DNA from: Marinilactibacillus piezotolerans
Lineage (GTDB): Bacteria; Bacillota; Bacilli; Lactobacillales; Carnobacteriaceae_A
Direction of reading: 5' to 3'
Length of the DNA stretch: 64,000 nucleotides
Assembly (NCBI RefSeq): GCF_900169305.1
Contig: NZ_FWDP01000004.1
Coordinates: 930,001-994,000 of the forward strand
The position numbers were made by a program, and so were the translations under genes. Positions within the stretch are counted from its first letter, which is position 1. Every line of letters starts with the position of its first letter. The notes under the pieces are model-generated. The model saw only the letters and a list, made by a program, of their open reading frames with translations, was not told the DNA's origin and ran no database searches. Below, in pieces: positions 43,525 through 51,274 of the stretch.

Positions 43525-43857
43525 TTAAAATTCTGGAATATCAACGTGTGATTCATCCAGTAGATCCCGCTTGATCATTTCTTCTTTATATAGTCGATTC
43601 ATCTGTTCATACTGCTGTTTGCCGTATTTATAGAATGGACCATATACTAGTATATTCATCAAAATGGTTGTGTTGTTATTTTTGGAAGATTTGTAATATC
43701 TTCTCAGCTTTTCATCATCAATTTTTCCACTGGCGATTCTTTTGGTGATCGTTCGTTCCTGCACCTTTAATATCCAACGCATAAACAAACCGAATAATAG
43801 ATAAAATCCTCCTAATAAAATGACTAAAAATAAAATTAATACAATGAATTCTACCAT
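43525..43857 (-). CDS. Hypothetical membrane-anchored protein
   Basis: About 110 residues: an N-terminal hydrophobic segment (about 3-28) and a charged, helical cytoplasmic tail with KRIASGKIDDEKLRRYY and a Tyr/Gln-rich stretch. It is not recognised. A TTG at 43881 would add eight residues; AAGGAG is 12 nt before the ATG at 43857, which gives a protein starting directly with the membrane anchor, so I prefer 43857. It lies alone between AT-rich spacers. Confidence 0.6.
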   Translation of the reverse strand: MVEFIVLILFLVILLGGFYLLFGLFMRWILKVQERTITKRIASGKIDDEKLRRYYKSSKNNNTTILMNILVYGPFYKYGKQQYEQMNRLYKEEMIKRDLLDESHVDIPEF

Positions 43858-44042
43858 ATTACGCAATCTCTCCTTGTTCAATTGAATTTCACTATGAATA
43901 TTCTAGCACAGTATCTATTTAAGCTCAATTCAAAACTCCTTCTACAGCAGCTTTCATTTCCTTCAGAACTTTTTAAGCAGTTTTTTCATACGATCAAGTC
44001 AGACTGCTGTAGTATTTATATATTCTACTTGCGTTTGAGGTA

Positions 44043-44051
44043 TGCTATTAT
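44043..44051 (+). promoter_or_regulatory. Extended -10 promoter of the leader peptide/methyltransferase unit
   Basis: TG-C-TATTAT at 44043-44051 is an extended -10; the -35 region is poor. The transcript would start near 44058, about 30 nt before the leader peptide. Confidence 0.55.
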
Positions 44052-44088
44052 TTTAGTAGTACAGTATTTAAGTAAGGAGCGAAACCTT

Positions 44089-44121
44089 ATGGAAATTAAA
44101 CGAGAAATCTCCTCGATGTAG
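44089..44121 (+). CDS. Ten-residue leader peptide upstream of the methyltransferase
   Basis: A short frame encoding MEIKREISSM, with AAGGAG at 44073-44078, 10 nt before the ATG. Its last four codons and stop (44107-44121) overlap sequences that can pair either with 44138-44148 or with the ribosome binding site of the methyltransferase gene. Such a small, well-placed frame ahead of a methyltransferase recalls the erm leader peptides that sense macrolides through ribosome stalling (known). The peptide sequence does not match an erm leader that I recognise, so the trigger is open. Confidence 0.6.
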   Translation: MEIKREISSM

Positions 44122-44209
44122 TTGAGTTAGATAGGCACTATATCGAGGCACTTTTCCTATCTGCTTGGCTATATCGCATTCAAACTATTATTGAATAAGG
44201 AGATATAGC
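44107..44209 (+). promoter_or_regulatory. Candidate translational attenuator of the methyltransferase gene
   Basis: Alternative pairings are visible. (1) CCTCGATGTAG (44111-44121) with CTATATCGAGG (44138-44148), 11 bp. (2) ATCTCCT (44107-44113) with AGGAGAT (44198-44204), a direct anti-Shine-Dalgarno. (3) GCTATATC-gc-ATTCAA (44168-44183) with TTGAAT...GATATAGC (44191-44209), which places the Shine-Dalgarno in an internal loop. (4) AGATAGG (44129-44135) with CCTATCT (44156-44162), incompatible with pairing 1. A ribosome held on the leader peptide would cover 44107-44121 and change the balance. Confidence 0.6.
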
Positions 44210-44210
44210 A

Positions 44211-44975
44211 ATGAACATTACAGAGCAATTAATACAATCCTGGCTGGACAGCGAACAGAATCAGAAGGACTTTATCGGATGGGAATTTTCCTATTTAAAA
44301 GGGAAATATGAACAAGAACCATTACCGTGGAGTTACCACTCCCATGTGACAGAACACCTCAAACCCACTCATCAATTGTTAGATATGGGGACAGGAGGCG
44401 GTGAACTGCTGCAGTCATTTGAACATCCGCTTTCGTTGACTTCTGTCACAGAGGGTTGGAAGAAGAATTATCACTATTTAATCAAACAGTTAAAACCTAA
44501 AGGTGTAAACGTTCAGTTTGTAAAAGAAGATGATCATTTGAATTTTCCTGATGATTCTTTTGATATTGTCTTGAATTCGCATGAGTCTTTTTCAATCAAT
44601 GAAGTGAGACGTGTACTGAAGCCGAATGGCTGGTTTATTACGCAGCAAGTTGGAGACCTAAATGGATTAACGCTGTCTTCTAAACTGATTCCGGACTTCA
44701 CAGTCGATTCCTTTGATCTTCATTTATCAACGGTCGTCTCCAAATTGAGAGCAGCAGGATTTAAAGTGCTGTATCAAAATGAGGCTTATCCAGTGCAACG
44801 CTTTTTTGACATGGACGGTTTGATTTATTATGCAAAAACGATTTCTTGGGAGTTCCCAGGTTTTTCTGTCGAAACCCATCTCCCCCAATTAGGCGCACTG
44901 CAAGAAGAACTAGAAAGAAATGGATTTATCTATAATCAAGAACATCGGTTTATCGTTGCTGCCCAACTGAACTAA
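44211..44975 (+). CDS. Class I SAM-dependent methyltransferase
   Basis: Cytoplasmic methyltransferase of 254 residues. Motif I is LLDMGTGGGELLQSF (about 56-70), the SAM-binding glycine loop. Motif II/III acidic residues follow in LTSVTEGW and the DDSFDIVLNSHESF post-motif (about 114-127). RRVLKPNGWFITQQVGD is the conserved strand 5 region. AAGGAG is 8 nt before the ATG but is embedded in a hairpin. The substrate cannot be named; erm-like control by a leader peptide makes rRNA or an antibiotic a reasonable guess, no more. A strong terminator follows. Confidence 0.85.
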   Translation: MNITEQLIQSWLDSEQNQKDFIGWEFSYLKGKYEQEPLPWSYHSHVTEHLKPTHQLLDMGTGGGELLQSFEHPLSLTSVTEGWKKNYHYLIKQLKPKGVNVQFVKEDDHLNFPDDSFDIVLNSHESFSINEVRRVLKPNGWFITQQVGDLNGLTLSSKLIPDFTVDSFDLHLSTVVSKLRAAGFKVLYQNEAYPVQRFFDMDGLIYYAKTISWEFPGFSVETHLPQLGALQEELERNGFIYNQEHRFIVAAQLN

Positions 44976-45030
44976 CGAATGAATGAATTTAATCTAGCTT
45001 TCAGCTGCCACAATACAGCCGTTAAATAAA

Positions 45031-45072
45031 ACCCGGCTAGACTCTCATGGTGAGAATCTAGTCGGATTTTTT
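45031..45072 (+). terminator. Rho-independent terminator
   Basis: CCGGCTAGA-c-TCTC pairs with GAGA-a-TCTAGTCGG across a 5-nt loop, followed by six T at 45067-45072. Confidence 0.9.
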
Positions 45073-45745
45073 AAGATTTTTTGCGGTAGAGCAAAAATGA
45101 ATAAATAGCTGGAATCAAAACCATCCCGAGGATCACGACGACTATCATTACGGCAAACCAGCTGCTATCGAAATAAAGGAATTGTAGTATATTACCCAGA
45201 AACAATAGAACACCACCGACCATGAAACAAATCCCGCCTACTCGATGGGTTTTATTCCAGTTATCTGGATCATTGAGTGTCCAGGGTAATTTAATTCCAA
45301 TCGTATAGTTTTGTCTGGATTTTGGCAGATAATTGCCGATAATGATCAGCACAATACTAACACCAAGAGAGATGACAAAGGGAACAGAAATATCACTGCC
45401 AAGCGCTACAAGATAGGTCAACGGCATCGTTGTTAATGATAGTACGGGTACGATCCAGTAAGTGAAACGTTTCATCCATTTCGACTGATTCTGTTTCTTG
45501 GGATCATTTAAGACAGCGAATAATACAATCAAGTGTATAACAATAAAGAAGATTGGCAAGCCGAAAATCACAAGCGGCTTAGACGCTGTCTGGTCAATTT
45601 CACCAGCTGAGTTCCAATGAATCGGCAATTGTTCCGGTAACTGATTATAAAGTACCAAACCTATAACAGCAGGCAATAAACAAATTGCGGTCGTTAACCA
45701 AAGTATTTGTTTGTTTCTGTTATCGCTATTAAACATCTGGATCAT
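45071..45745 (-). CDS. sdpI: SdpI-family membrane protein
   Basis: Membrane protein of 224 residues with six predicted segments. The N-terminal DUF1648 motif is present (YNQLPEQLPIHWNSAGEID, about 33-51), and the SdpI domain follows, with GNYLPKSRQNYTIGIKLPWT (about 137-156). In Bacillus subtilis SdpI gives immunity to the SdpC killing toxin and sequesters SdpR (known). Here the gene overlaps the sdpR-like gene by 17 bp, so the two are coupled. No sdpABC toxin genes are present in the window, so it could act as defence against toxins from other cells or as an envelope-stress sensor. Confidence 0.92.
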   Translation of the reverse strand: MIQMFNSDNRNKQILWLTTAICLLPAVIGLVLYNQLPEQLPIHWNSAGEIDQTASKPLVIFGLPIFFIVIHLIVLFAVLNDPKKQNQSKWMKRFTYWIVPVLSLTTMPLTYLVALGSDISVPFVISLGVSIVLIIIGNYLPKSRQNYTIGIKLPWTLNDPDNWNKTHRVGGICFMVGGVLLFLGNILQFLYFDSSWFAVMIVVVILGMVLIPAIYSFLLYRKKS

Positions 45746-46004
45746 CCTTTCTAAATTGAGAAAACCATAGCATCGTTTCTTCGAACACCGTTGTATTCAA
45801 CTCATAGTAAATATAGTTTTTATATTTTATTTCATGGATCAGCTCAGCTTTTTTCAGCTGTGCTAGATGATAAGACAGTGTTGCGCCCGTGATATCGAAA
45901 TGATCTTTGATTTCACCGACCGAGAGTCGTTTATCTTTTAACAGGACCAGAATCTCTCTTCGTATTGGATCAGACAGTGCCTTAAATGTTTCTGGAAATC
46001 CCAT
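45729..46004 (-). CDS. sdpR: SdpR-like ArsR-family repressor
   Basis: Winged-helix repressor of 91 residues: FKALSDPIRREILVLLKDKR opening, recognition helix around GATLSYHLAQLKKAELI and a beta wing near IKYKNYIYYEL. No metal-binding cysteines are present, as in SdpR. AAGGGAGGG lies before the ATG. Two identical-spacing inverted repeats flank its promoter, consistent with autorepression that is relieved when SdpI binds the repressor at the membrane (known for the Bacillus pair). Confidence 0.93.
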   Translation of the reverse strand: MGFPETFKALSDPIRREILVLLKDKRLSVGEIKDHFDITGATLSYHLAQLKKAELIHEIKYKNYIYYELNTTVFEETMLWFSQFRKDDPDV

Positions 46005-46031
46005 CTCTTCCCTCCTTATTTGACTCGAAAC

Positions 46032-46106
46032 CTATTTCAAATTTCATCTAAATAGTACACCTTAAAATTCAAAAAGTCAATTCTATTTAAATATTTTTCT
46101 AAATAG
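46032..46106 (-). promoter_or_regulatory. sdpRI promoter with twin operators
   Basis: On the minus strand TTGACT (46075-46080) and TACTAT (46052-46057) have 17-bp spacing. Two copies of CTATTT-N12-AAATAG lie at 46032-46055, overlapping the -10 region, and 46083-46106, just upstream of the -35; they are 51 bp apart. The N12 is also similar (AAAT and TTTnTCT blocks shared). Confidence 0.85.
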
Positions 46107-46110
46107 ATCA

Positions 46111-46140
46111 CGTAAAAAAAGAGCGCTGAGTGCTCTCTTT
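46111..46140 (-). terminator. Terminator of the 64-residue membrane protein gene
   Basis: On the minus strand AAAGAGAGC-actca-GCGCTCTTT followed by a T run. Confidence 0.82.
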
Positions 46141-46141
46141 A

Positions 46142-46336
46142 TTACTTGCGCTTGGATATTTTCTCATCCACATACTCCAGCATTTTATTGACCAGCAAAA
46201 AGACACTCACACCAATCAAAGTGTAGGAGATAAATTTCACAAGAATAGAAGCTTCGATCGATAAAATCTGTGTAATCAGCACCGTAAGTGCCGTCGTTGC
46301 AAACAACCGTAACAGGGATTTTCTCTGTTCACTCAT
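46142..46336 (-). CDS. Small hypothetical membrane protein
   Basis: Protein of 64 residues with two hydrophobic segments (about 10-27 and 30-49) and a basic C-terminus (DEKISKRK). AAAGGAG lies 7-8 nt before the ATG, and a terminator follows the stop, so the gene looks real although the family is unknown. It is 12 bp downstream of the pgeF-like gene on the same strand and is probably co-transcribed with it. Confidence 0.75.
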   Translation of the reverse strand: MSEQRKSLLRLFATTALTVLITQILSIEASILVKFISYTLIGVSVFLLVNKMLEYVDEKISKRK

Positions 46337-46348
46337 GTTTTTGCTCCT

Positions 46349-47086
46349 TTATTCTTTCGTTTGTCCGCCCATAATCGTCAGCATACCGTTCAGTCCATAA
46401 TCCGCCCCTTCGTCTCTTGCAGAATGAAGCGTTGACTCTGTATAGGTTGATGCTCTCTCCACTTGGATCTGTTCCGGTTTAATTCCTGCTGCCGTTAAAA
46501 TATCTAGATTGGCATCCAGCATGCTCAAATGGTATTTATCGCCTGACGGTCTAAAAAACTGATCCCGATTAGAGAAGGCTTGGAATGCTTCGTATACTTC
46601 GGGTCCGACTTCATAATGATCAATATCGATAGATGGTCCCAGGTAGGCGATTAAGTTGTCCAAATTGCAGCCGAATTCTAAGGTCATTTTCTCGATGGCT
46701 TTTTCTGAAATACGTTTTGTCGTTCCTCGCCAGCCAGAGTGCACAATAGCCTGGACCTTTTTTACCGGATCAAACAAAACGACCGGTGTACAATCTGCGA
46801 ATTTGACGAACAGACCTATTCCCGGTTGATCTGTGATCAAACCATCTGTTTCTTTAAACGTTCTTCCGTAGATAAACGTCTCACCATTTTGTCCATCTGC
46901 ATAGGCAATATTTGCACTGTGGGTCTGTTGACCAGAATATAGCCCAACAAGTCCGATTTTCATCTCCTCGATTATCTTGCTGATATCTTTTTCAATCGCT
47001 TTTCCGACTTTCTGGTAGCGGAAATTAAAGTCCGATCCAGCGATATAGTTGTTTAATCCATGTTGTTTTAATAATGATGAGTGCAC
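46349..47086 (-). CDS. pgeF: Peptidoglycan editing factor PgeF / multicopper polyphenol oxidase family (YlmD/YfiH)
   Basis: Protein of 245 residues of the LACC1/YfiH family. The conserved His-Cys-His zinc site is seen in SGQQTHS (about 51-57), KFADCTPV (about 95-102) and IVHSGWRGT (about 113-121). E. coli YfiH hydrolyses mis-incorporated L-Ser-containing muropeptide precursors; other members have purine nucleoside activities (known). The start is GTG at 47086 with AGGGG 8 nt upstream. The gene lies in a unit with a small membrane protein. Confidence 0.92.
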   Translation of the reverse strand: MHSSLLKQHGLNNYIAGSDFNFRYQKVGKAIEKDISKIIEEMKIGLVGLYSGQQTHSANIAYADGQNGETFIYGRTFKETDGLITDQPGIGLFVKFADCTPVVLFDPVKKVQAIVHSGWRGTTKRISEKAIEKMTLEFGCNLDNLIAYLGPSIDIDHYEVGPEVYEAFQAFSNRDQFFRPSGDKYHLSMLDANLDILTAAGIKPEQIQVERASTYTESTLHSARDEGADYGLNGMLTIMGGQTKE

Positions 47087-47233
47087 AGTTTTTTCCCCTG
47101 TTCCTTAAAAAATCGTTTTATTTTTCTTGTAGTCATATGTGTTTCAATTTTACTCGTTCTCTATTATGATTGTAAATGATTAGACACTAAATAATATCGC
47201 TTATCAAACATTTATATATATAAAGGAGAACCT

Positions 47234-48274
47234 ATGATATATATCCTTACATTAACTTTACTTGTCATTTTTATTTTATCCTATCTGCAAGACAGGCGGA
47301 AAGTCATCAATGGTTTTTTTCTGACTCTTTTTATCATCAGCTTATACGGATCTATTGCTATTGAAGGATTAGAACGTTCCGGCTCTCTCATATTCTGGAT
47401 TTTCATCGTGTTAACTTTGCTTTATGCGTTCCTTTTAATTACTGGCGGATTTTTATTTGTTCTGTTTTCAATTTTGAATACTCGTCAGATCTACAAAAAA
47501 GAAGGAATCAAGCTGAAAAATTCACTGGTATTAGGCTTAGGCATCGGTATTGTTATCCTATATATTTTATCGTTATTCGACTTAAATGATAGAATTCCAA
47601 TTGAATTAGGTTTCTTATTTTCTTTTGCCGAATTTAGTATCCTTTATGTTGCCTTTTTCTTATTCCTGTTTTTGGTAACTTCGCTCTTATATCAAGTTTA
47701 TTTTCCAAAGTTGGATAAAGATTATATTGTTATTTTAGGCAGCGGTTTGATTGATGGCTACCGAGTTCCTCCGCTGCTGCAGAGCAGAATCAAAAAAGGT
47801 GTTCAATTCTACCAAAAACAATTAGCAGAAAATCAGAAAAAGGCGTTCGTGATCTTTTCCGGCGGGCAGGGTCCAGATGAGAAGCTTTCTGAGGCAGAAG
47901 CTATGGCTGACTTTGCATGTACGCTAGGTCTAGATGACCAGCAGATCATACTAGAAAATCAGTCTAAAAGCACTTATGAGAATATGAAATTTTCTGCTCA
48001 AAAAATGGAAAACCCGGCAACTGATAAAGCTGTCTTTGTGACAAACAACTATCATCTTTTAAGAGCTGGTATCTATGCGAAACGTGCTGGACTGCATGCA
48101 GACGGCATCGGTGCTCGAACCGCTTTTTACTTTATTCCTAATGCGTTCATTAGAGAATTTATTGCCTTTATGAATCTTTATAGAAAATATCACCTAGCCA
48201 TTTTGTCTGCTGGATTAGCCCTCAGCGTCATTCTTACGATAACATTATTTATTTTGCAGCACTTGAGCAGCTAA
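47234..48274 (+). CDS. YdcF/ElyC-family DUF218 membrane protein
   Basis: Protein of 346 residues. Five membrane segments fill residues 1-155; a DUF218 domain follows (about 163-310), starting DYIVILGSGLIDGYRVPPLL, with SGGQGPDEKLSEAEAMADFA and NYHLLRAGIYAKRAGL as family features; a last segment lies at about 322-342. E. coli relatives (ElyC, SanA) affect cell-wall precursor use and vancomycin sensitivity (known). AAAGGAG lies 7-8 nt before the ATG. It is a single-gene unit, divergent from pgeF. Confidence 0.9.
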   Translation: MIYILTLTLLVIFILSYLQDRRKVINGFFLTLFIISLYGSIAIEGLERSGSLIFWIFIVLTLLYAFLLITGGFLFVLFSILNTRQIYKKEGIKLKNSLVLGLGIGIVILYILSLFDLNDRIPIELGFLFSFAEFSILYVAFFLFLFLVTSLLYQVYFPKLDKDYIVILGSGLIDGYRVPPLLQSRIKKGVQFYQKQLAENQKKAFVIFSGGQGPDEKLSEAEAMADFACTLGLDDQQIILENQSKSTYENMKFSAQKMENPATDKAVFVTNNYHLLRAGIYAKRAGLHADGIGARTAFYFIPNAFIREFIAFMNLYRKYHLAILSAGLALSVILTITLFILQHLSS

Positions 48275-48312
48275 GATCGTGCCCATGTAAGTGTACGACG
48301 AATAATGATTTT

Positions 48313-48350
48313 AAAAGCCGCCCTTTTTGACTAAAGGCGGCTTTTATTGT
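48313..48350. terminator. Bidirectional terminator
   Basis: AAAAGCCGCC and GGCGGCTTTT form the stem (with an AAAG/CTTT extension), T-rich on both strands. Confidence 0.9.
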
Positions 48351-48356
48351 ATTCAG

Positions 48357-48686
48357 TTAACCTAACTGATCTCCCTTGCTGACCTTTCTTTCTGGTTCGA
48401 TCAGGACGACTCCTTCTTTAGTATATGTCCCCATGACCAAGACTTCTGACTTGAATCCTGCAATGTTCATCGGCGGAAAATTAACAACAGCGAGCACTTG
48501 TTTCCCAGTTAACTCTTCAAGCTGATAGACTTCCGTGATCTGTGCGCTGCTTTGCTTGATCCCTATCTCTTCTCCAAAGTCGACCCATAATTTATATGCC
48601 GGTTTTTTAGCTTTTGGAAAAGCCTCAGCTTTAATAATTTCTCCTACTCGAATATCCAGTTTTTGAAAATCTTCAAAAGTTGCCAT
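48357..48686 (-). CDS. csaA: CsaA-type tRNA-binding domain chaperone
   Basis: OB-fold protein of 109 residues, a single tRNA-binding (EMAP/Trbp111) domain: [20 protein letters not shown] at the start and [17 protein letters not shown] toward the end. In Bacillus CsaA is a dimeric chaperone linked to protein export (known); other members bind tRNA. GAGG lies 7 nt before the ATG. Single-gene unit. Confidence 0.94.
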   Translation of the reverse strand: MATFEDFQKLDIRVGEIIKAEAFPKAKKPAYKLWVDFGEEIGIKQSSAQITEVYQLEELTGKQVLAVVNFPPMNIAGFKSEVLVMGTYTKEGVVLIEPERKVSKGDQLG

Positions 48687-48713
48687 CTGTCAGCCTCACA
48701 TCCGTTCTAGTTA

Positions 48714-48741
48714 TTGTTGGTTTTATTTTGTTCTGTATAAT
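48714..48741 (+). promoter_or_regulatory. Candidate promoter before the HD-domain gene
   Basis: TTGTTG (48714-48719) and TATAAT (48736-48741), spacing 16, 130 bp before the HD-domain start. Confidence 0.5.
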
Positions 48742-48872
48742 TTATCGTTTATCAAATTTGACTGCTCCTATGTATACCTGCCATTTTTTATACATCCAAC
48801 TATCGTTTTCTTCTCAGTTCATTGGTACAATAGCCAATAAGACACTATTCCGACCAAAAGGAGCGAATTACA

Positions 48873-49535
48873 ATGACTGAAAACATCAATAAAGCACTGA
48901 AATTTTTACAACAGACTTATGATAATAGCGCGTATTTTGAAGATCATCCTAGTGAAAAGGAGTACCGCTATCAGCATACTTTACGGGTATCACATATTGC
49001 CGAAACGTTAGCGGAAAAAGAAAACTTGGATAAAGATATTGTTGTTATCGGTGCTCTGCTTCATGATATTAGTTATGCCAAAGGGTTCAAAACTGAGCAG
49101 GAGCATAAAAATCACGGCCGAACATCTGCAAAAATGGTTTCTTCATTTTTAGGTGAACTTGATTTAACCAACCAGCAGATCGATGAAATTCTATTAGGTA
49201 TCGCTTGTCACGTAGATGGCGATCCTATGAGGGACGGATCACTCACGACGAATGCACTGACCATTTCTGACAGCGACAATCTTGACCGCTTCGACATTTA
49301 CCGAGTGATTGAAAATATGAATTATAATGGCTTTTTTGAAAAGTCGGTAAAAGAAAAAATCGATTTTTTAGAAGAAAAGATTGCCAGAAAAGCATTACTG
49401 CTGGAGGTAGAAGAAGAATTTGTCACGAAGACTTCCAAGCAGATGTGGCGCGACCGAATCTCAAAACATCAGGAGATTTATGCTGACTTGTTGACTCAAC
49501 TGAAAAGCGGCTTTCTATTCGATCAGGATAAATAG
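48873..49535 (+). CDS. HD-domain phosphohydrolase
   Basis: Cytoplasmic metal-dependent phosphohydrolase of 220 residues. The HD superfamily residues are His in QHTLRVSHIAETLA (about 33-46), His-Asp in GALLHDISYAKG (about 65-76), a further His in CHVDGD and Asp in ISDSDNLDRFD (about 132-142). This fits the YedJ/YfbR-like group acting on nucleotides, but the substrate is not shown. AAAGGAG lies 8-9 nt before the ATG. A hairpin follows at 49551-49592. Confidence 0.9.
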   Translation: MTENINKALKFLQQTYDNSAYFEDHPSEKEYRYQHTLRVSHIAETLAEKENLDKDIVVIGALLHDISYAKGFKTEQEHKNHGRTSAKMVSSFLGELDLTNQQIDEILLGIACHVDGDPMRDGSLTTNALTISDSDNLDRFDIYRVIENMNYNGFFEKSVKEKIDFLEEKIARKALLLEVEEEFVTKTSKQMWRDRISKHQEIYADLLTQLKSGFLFDQDK

Positions 49536-49550
49536 CTGATTACACAATAA

Positions 49551-49602
49551 CCTGAAACAGACTATGCAACTTATCTCACTGTCTGTTTCAGGTGATATTT
49601 TT
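49551..49602 (+). terminator. Hairpin terminator after the HD-domain gene
   Basis: CCTGAAACAGAC (49551-49562) pairs perfectly with GTCTGTTTCAGG (49581-49592); the T run (ATTTTTG) starts five bases later. Confidence 0.75.
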
Positions 49603-49801
49603 GTCCTGCTTAGTCCTAATCAGCAATAGACTCCCAAGCATATACGTGTTCTTCTAGTTCTTTCCCAAACATTACTCACATCTCTGCCATGCTTCCCTTA
49701 AAGATCTTTAACGCTCTAAAATTTTAAATTAATTCAGACATTCTGTGCACTTTTATTGTAAAGTAGAAGCAGAGAAATAAAAAGACTAAAAGGAAGATAC
49801 G

Positions 49802-50638
49802 ATGAAAAAATTGACTAAAAAAAAGTCATTAAAGTTGATTAGTTTAGTTGGTTTGTTTGTCCTTCTCTTTATTATTTGGATTATCTGGGACAATGTACAT
49901 ATCCAAACGACTCATTATTCTATAGAAGATGAAGCATTACCCGAAGCGTTTGACGGGTTTAAAGTTGCGCAGATTTCTGACTTGCACAACAAAGACTGGG
50001 GAGCCGACCTTGCAGAAATTTTAGAGCAGGAGCAGCCTGATCTGATTGCCATTACCGGAGATCTGATCGATTCTTCGACCGAAGATTTTTCTCCTGCACT
50101 CTCACTCATCGAGAGCCTGACTTCTATTGCGCCTATTTACTTTGTCACCGGAAATCATGAAGCGTGGCATATTCAGTACGATGCTTTAGAAAAATCGCTG
50201 ATAGATAAAGGCATTACCATTTTAGATGATCAAGCAATAGAAATTGGAAAGGATTCCTCCGTGCTAACATTGATGGGCATTCAAGATCCTGCATTTTCAG
50301 AAGATACTTCTGACACATTTGAAAATACATTAACTAAACTGGCGGATTCTTCAGACGAGTATACTGTTTTACTTTCTCATAGACCAGAACGATTCCAAAG
50401 TTATGTGGAGAGCAATGTAAACATCGTACTCTCTGGACATGCACATGGCGGACAATTCAGACTTCCATTTATCGGCGGTCTAGTCGCACCTGATCAAGGA
50501 CTGTTTCCTGAATACACTGCAGGAGTTCATACAGCTGAAGAAACAAGTATGATCGTCAGCCGCGGATTAGGAAATAGTATTATACCCATTCGATTCAATA
50601 ATCCTCCTGAATTGGTGATTGTCACTTTAAACCACTAA
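49802..50638 (+). CDS. Membrane-anchored metallophosphoesterase (YkuE-like)
   Basis: Calcineurin-like phosphoesterase of 278 residues with an N-terminal membrane anchor (about 10-30) that would place the enzyme outside the membrane. The metal-binding motifs are all present: ISDLHN, ITGDLIDSS, VTGNHEAW, LLSHRPE and LSGHAHGGQ. YkuE of Bacillus, of the same type, is a Tat-exported wall-associated phosphodiesterase (known), though no twin-arginine motif is seen here. AAGGAAG lies before the ATG. Single-gene unit with terminator. Confidence 0.93.
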   Translation: MKKLTKKKSLKLISLVGLFVLLFIIWIIWDNVHIQTTHYSIEDEALPEAFDGFKVAQISDLHNKDWGADLAEILEQEQPDLIAITGDLIDSSTEDFSPALSLIESLTSIAPIYFVTGNHEAWHIQYDALEKSLIDKGITILDDQAIEIGKDSSVLTLMGIQDPAFSEDTSDTFENTLTKLADSSDEYTVLLSHRPERFQSYVESNVNIVLSGHAHGGQFRLPFIGGLVAPDQGLFPEYTAGVHTAEETSMIVSRGLGNSIIPIRFNNPPELVIVTLNH

Positions 50639-50641
50639 AAA

Positions 50642-50680
50642 AACGCCTAATCCTTCAATCTGGACTAGGCATTTTTAACT
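50642..50680. terminator. Bidirectional terminator
   Basis: GCCTA-a-TCC pairs with GGA-c-TAGGC, with A run before and T run after the stem. Confidence 0.85.
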
Positions 50681-50686
50681 AAGAGA

Positions 50687-51067
50687 TTATTTTAAAATCG
50701 CTGCTGCTAATGCTTTTTGAATAGCATTGATACTGTCATCTTTTCGGAATTGCAGTGATTGAACTGGCAGCGCTGCACCTCCGACAAAAATTTTCAATTC
50801 AGCATCCAAGTCAAACGTTCCTGCTGTTTCCACGCTGAATCTTGAAATACTCTTGTATGGAAAGGTCTTATAATCGACTTTCTTTCCTGATAAGCCTTGT
50901 TTGTCTACTACGATCAATCTCAAGTCAGTGAAAACGACCAAATCTCTCACTAATTTATAGGCTAGATCAATCTCTTCTCCCGGCAGCAAGACATTTGCCA
51001 ATTCTTTTCTAACCTCATCATGATTCGCATCTGTTGCATTTCCCATTAATCCGTCAAATAATCCCAT
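50687..51067 (-). CDS. Bacterial PH-domain protein (YvbH-like, bPH1)
   Basis: Small soluble protein of 126 residues made of one PF08000-type PH domain: VLLPGEEIDLAYKLVRDLVV (about 26-45), FTDLRLIVVDKQGLSGKKVD and YKSISRFSVETAG. Two ATGs are possible; AAGGAG is 7 nt before the ATG at 51067 but almost touches the one at 51073, so 51067 is preferred. No membrane segment is seen. Function of the family is poorly known. Confidence 0.9.
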   Translation of the reverse strand: MGLFDGLMGNATDANHDEVRKELANVLLPGEEIDLAYKLVRDLVVFTDLRLIVVDKQGLSGKKVDYKTFPYKSISRFSVETAGTFDLDAELKIFVGGAALPVQSLQFRKDDSINAIQKALAAAILK

Positions 51068-51274
51068 GTTCATTCTCCTTTTTCTATGTATTTCTTTGCC
51101 TATTTTACAACAACCAGCTTAAGAATACATCGGTTATGTTAAATAATATCCAGTCACCCTCTTTTATTGATCATTTAATTTTTACGATTTAAACCGTATG
51201 CGCTTTAATTCCAGCTATATTATGCTACAATCACAGCATAGAAAATGCTCATTGATTCAAAGGAGAGGGTCTTC

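Noticed and set aside
43882-44088. Longer frame leading into the ten-residue leader peptide
   Set aside because: The upstream part lacks a ribosome binding site and precedes the promoter; only the last ten codons have their own Shine-Dalgarno.
44129-44162. Transcription terminator in the methyltransferase leader
   Set aside because: The stem is not followed by a T run, so translational rather than transcriptional control is more likely.
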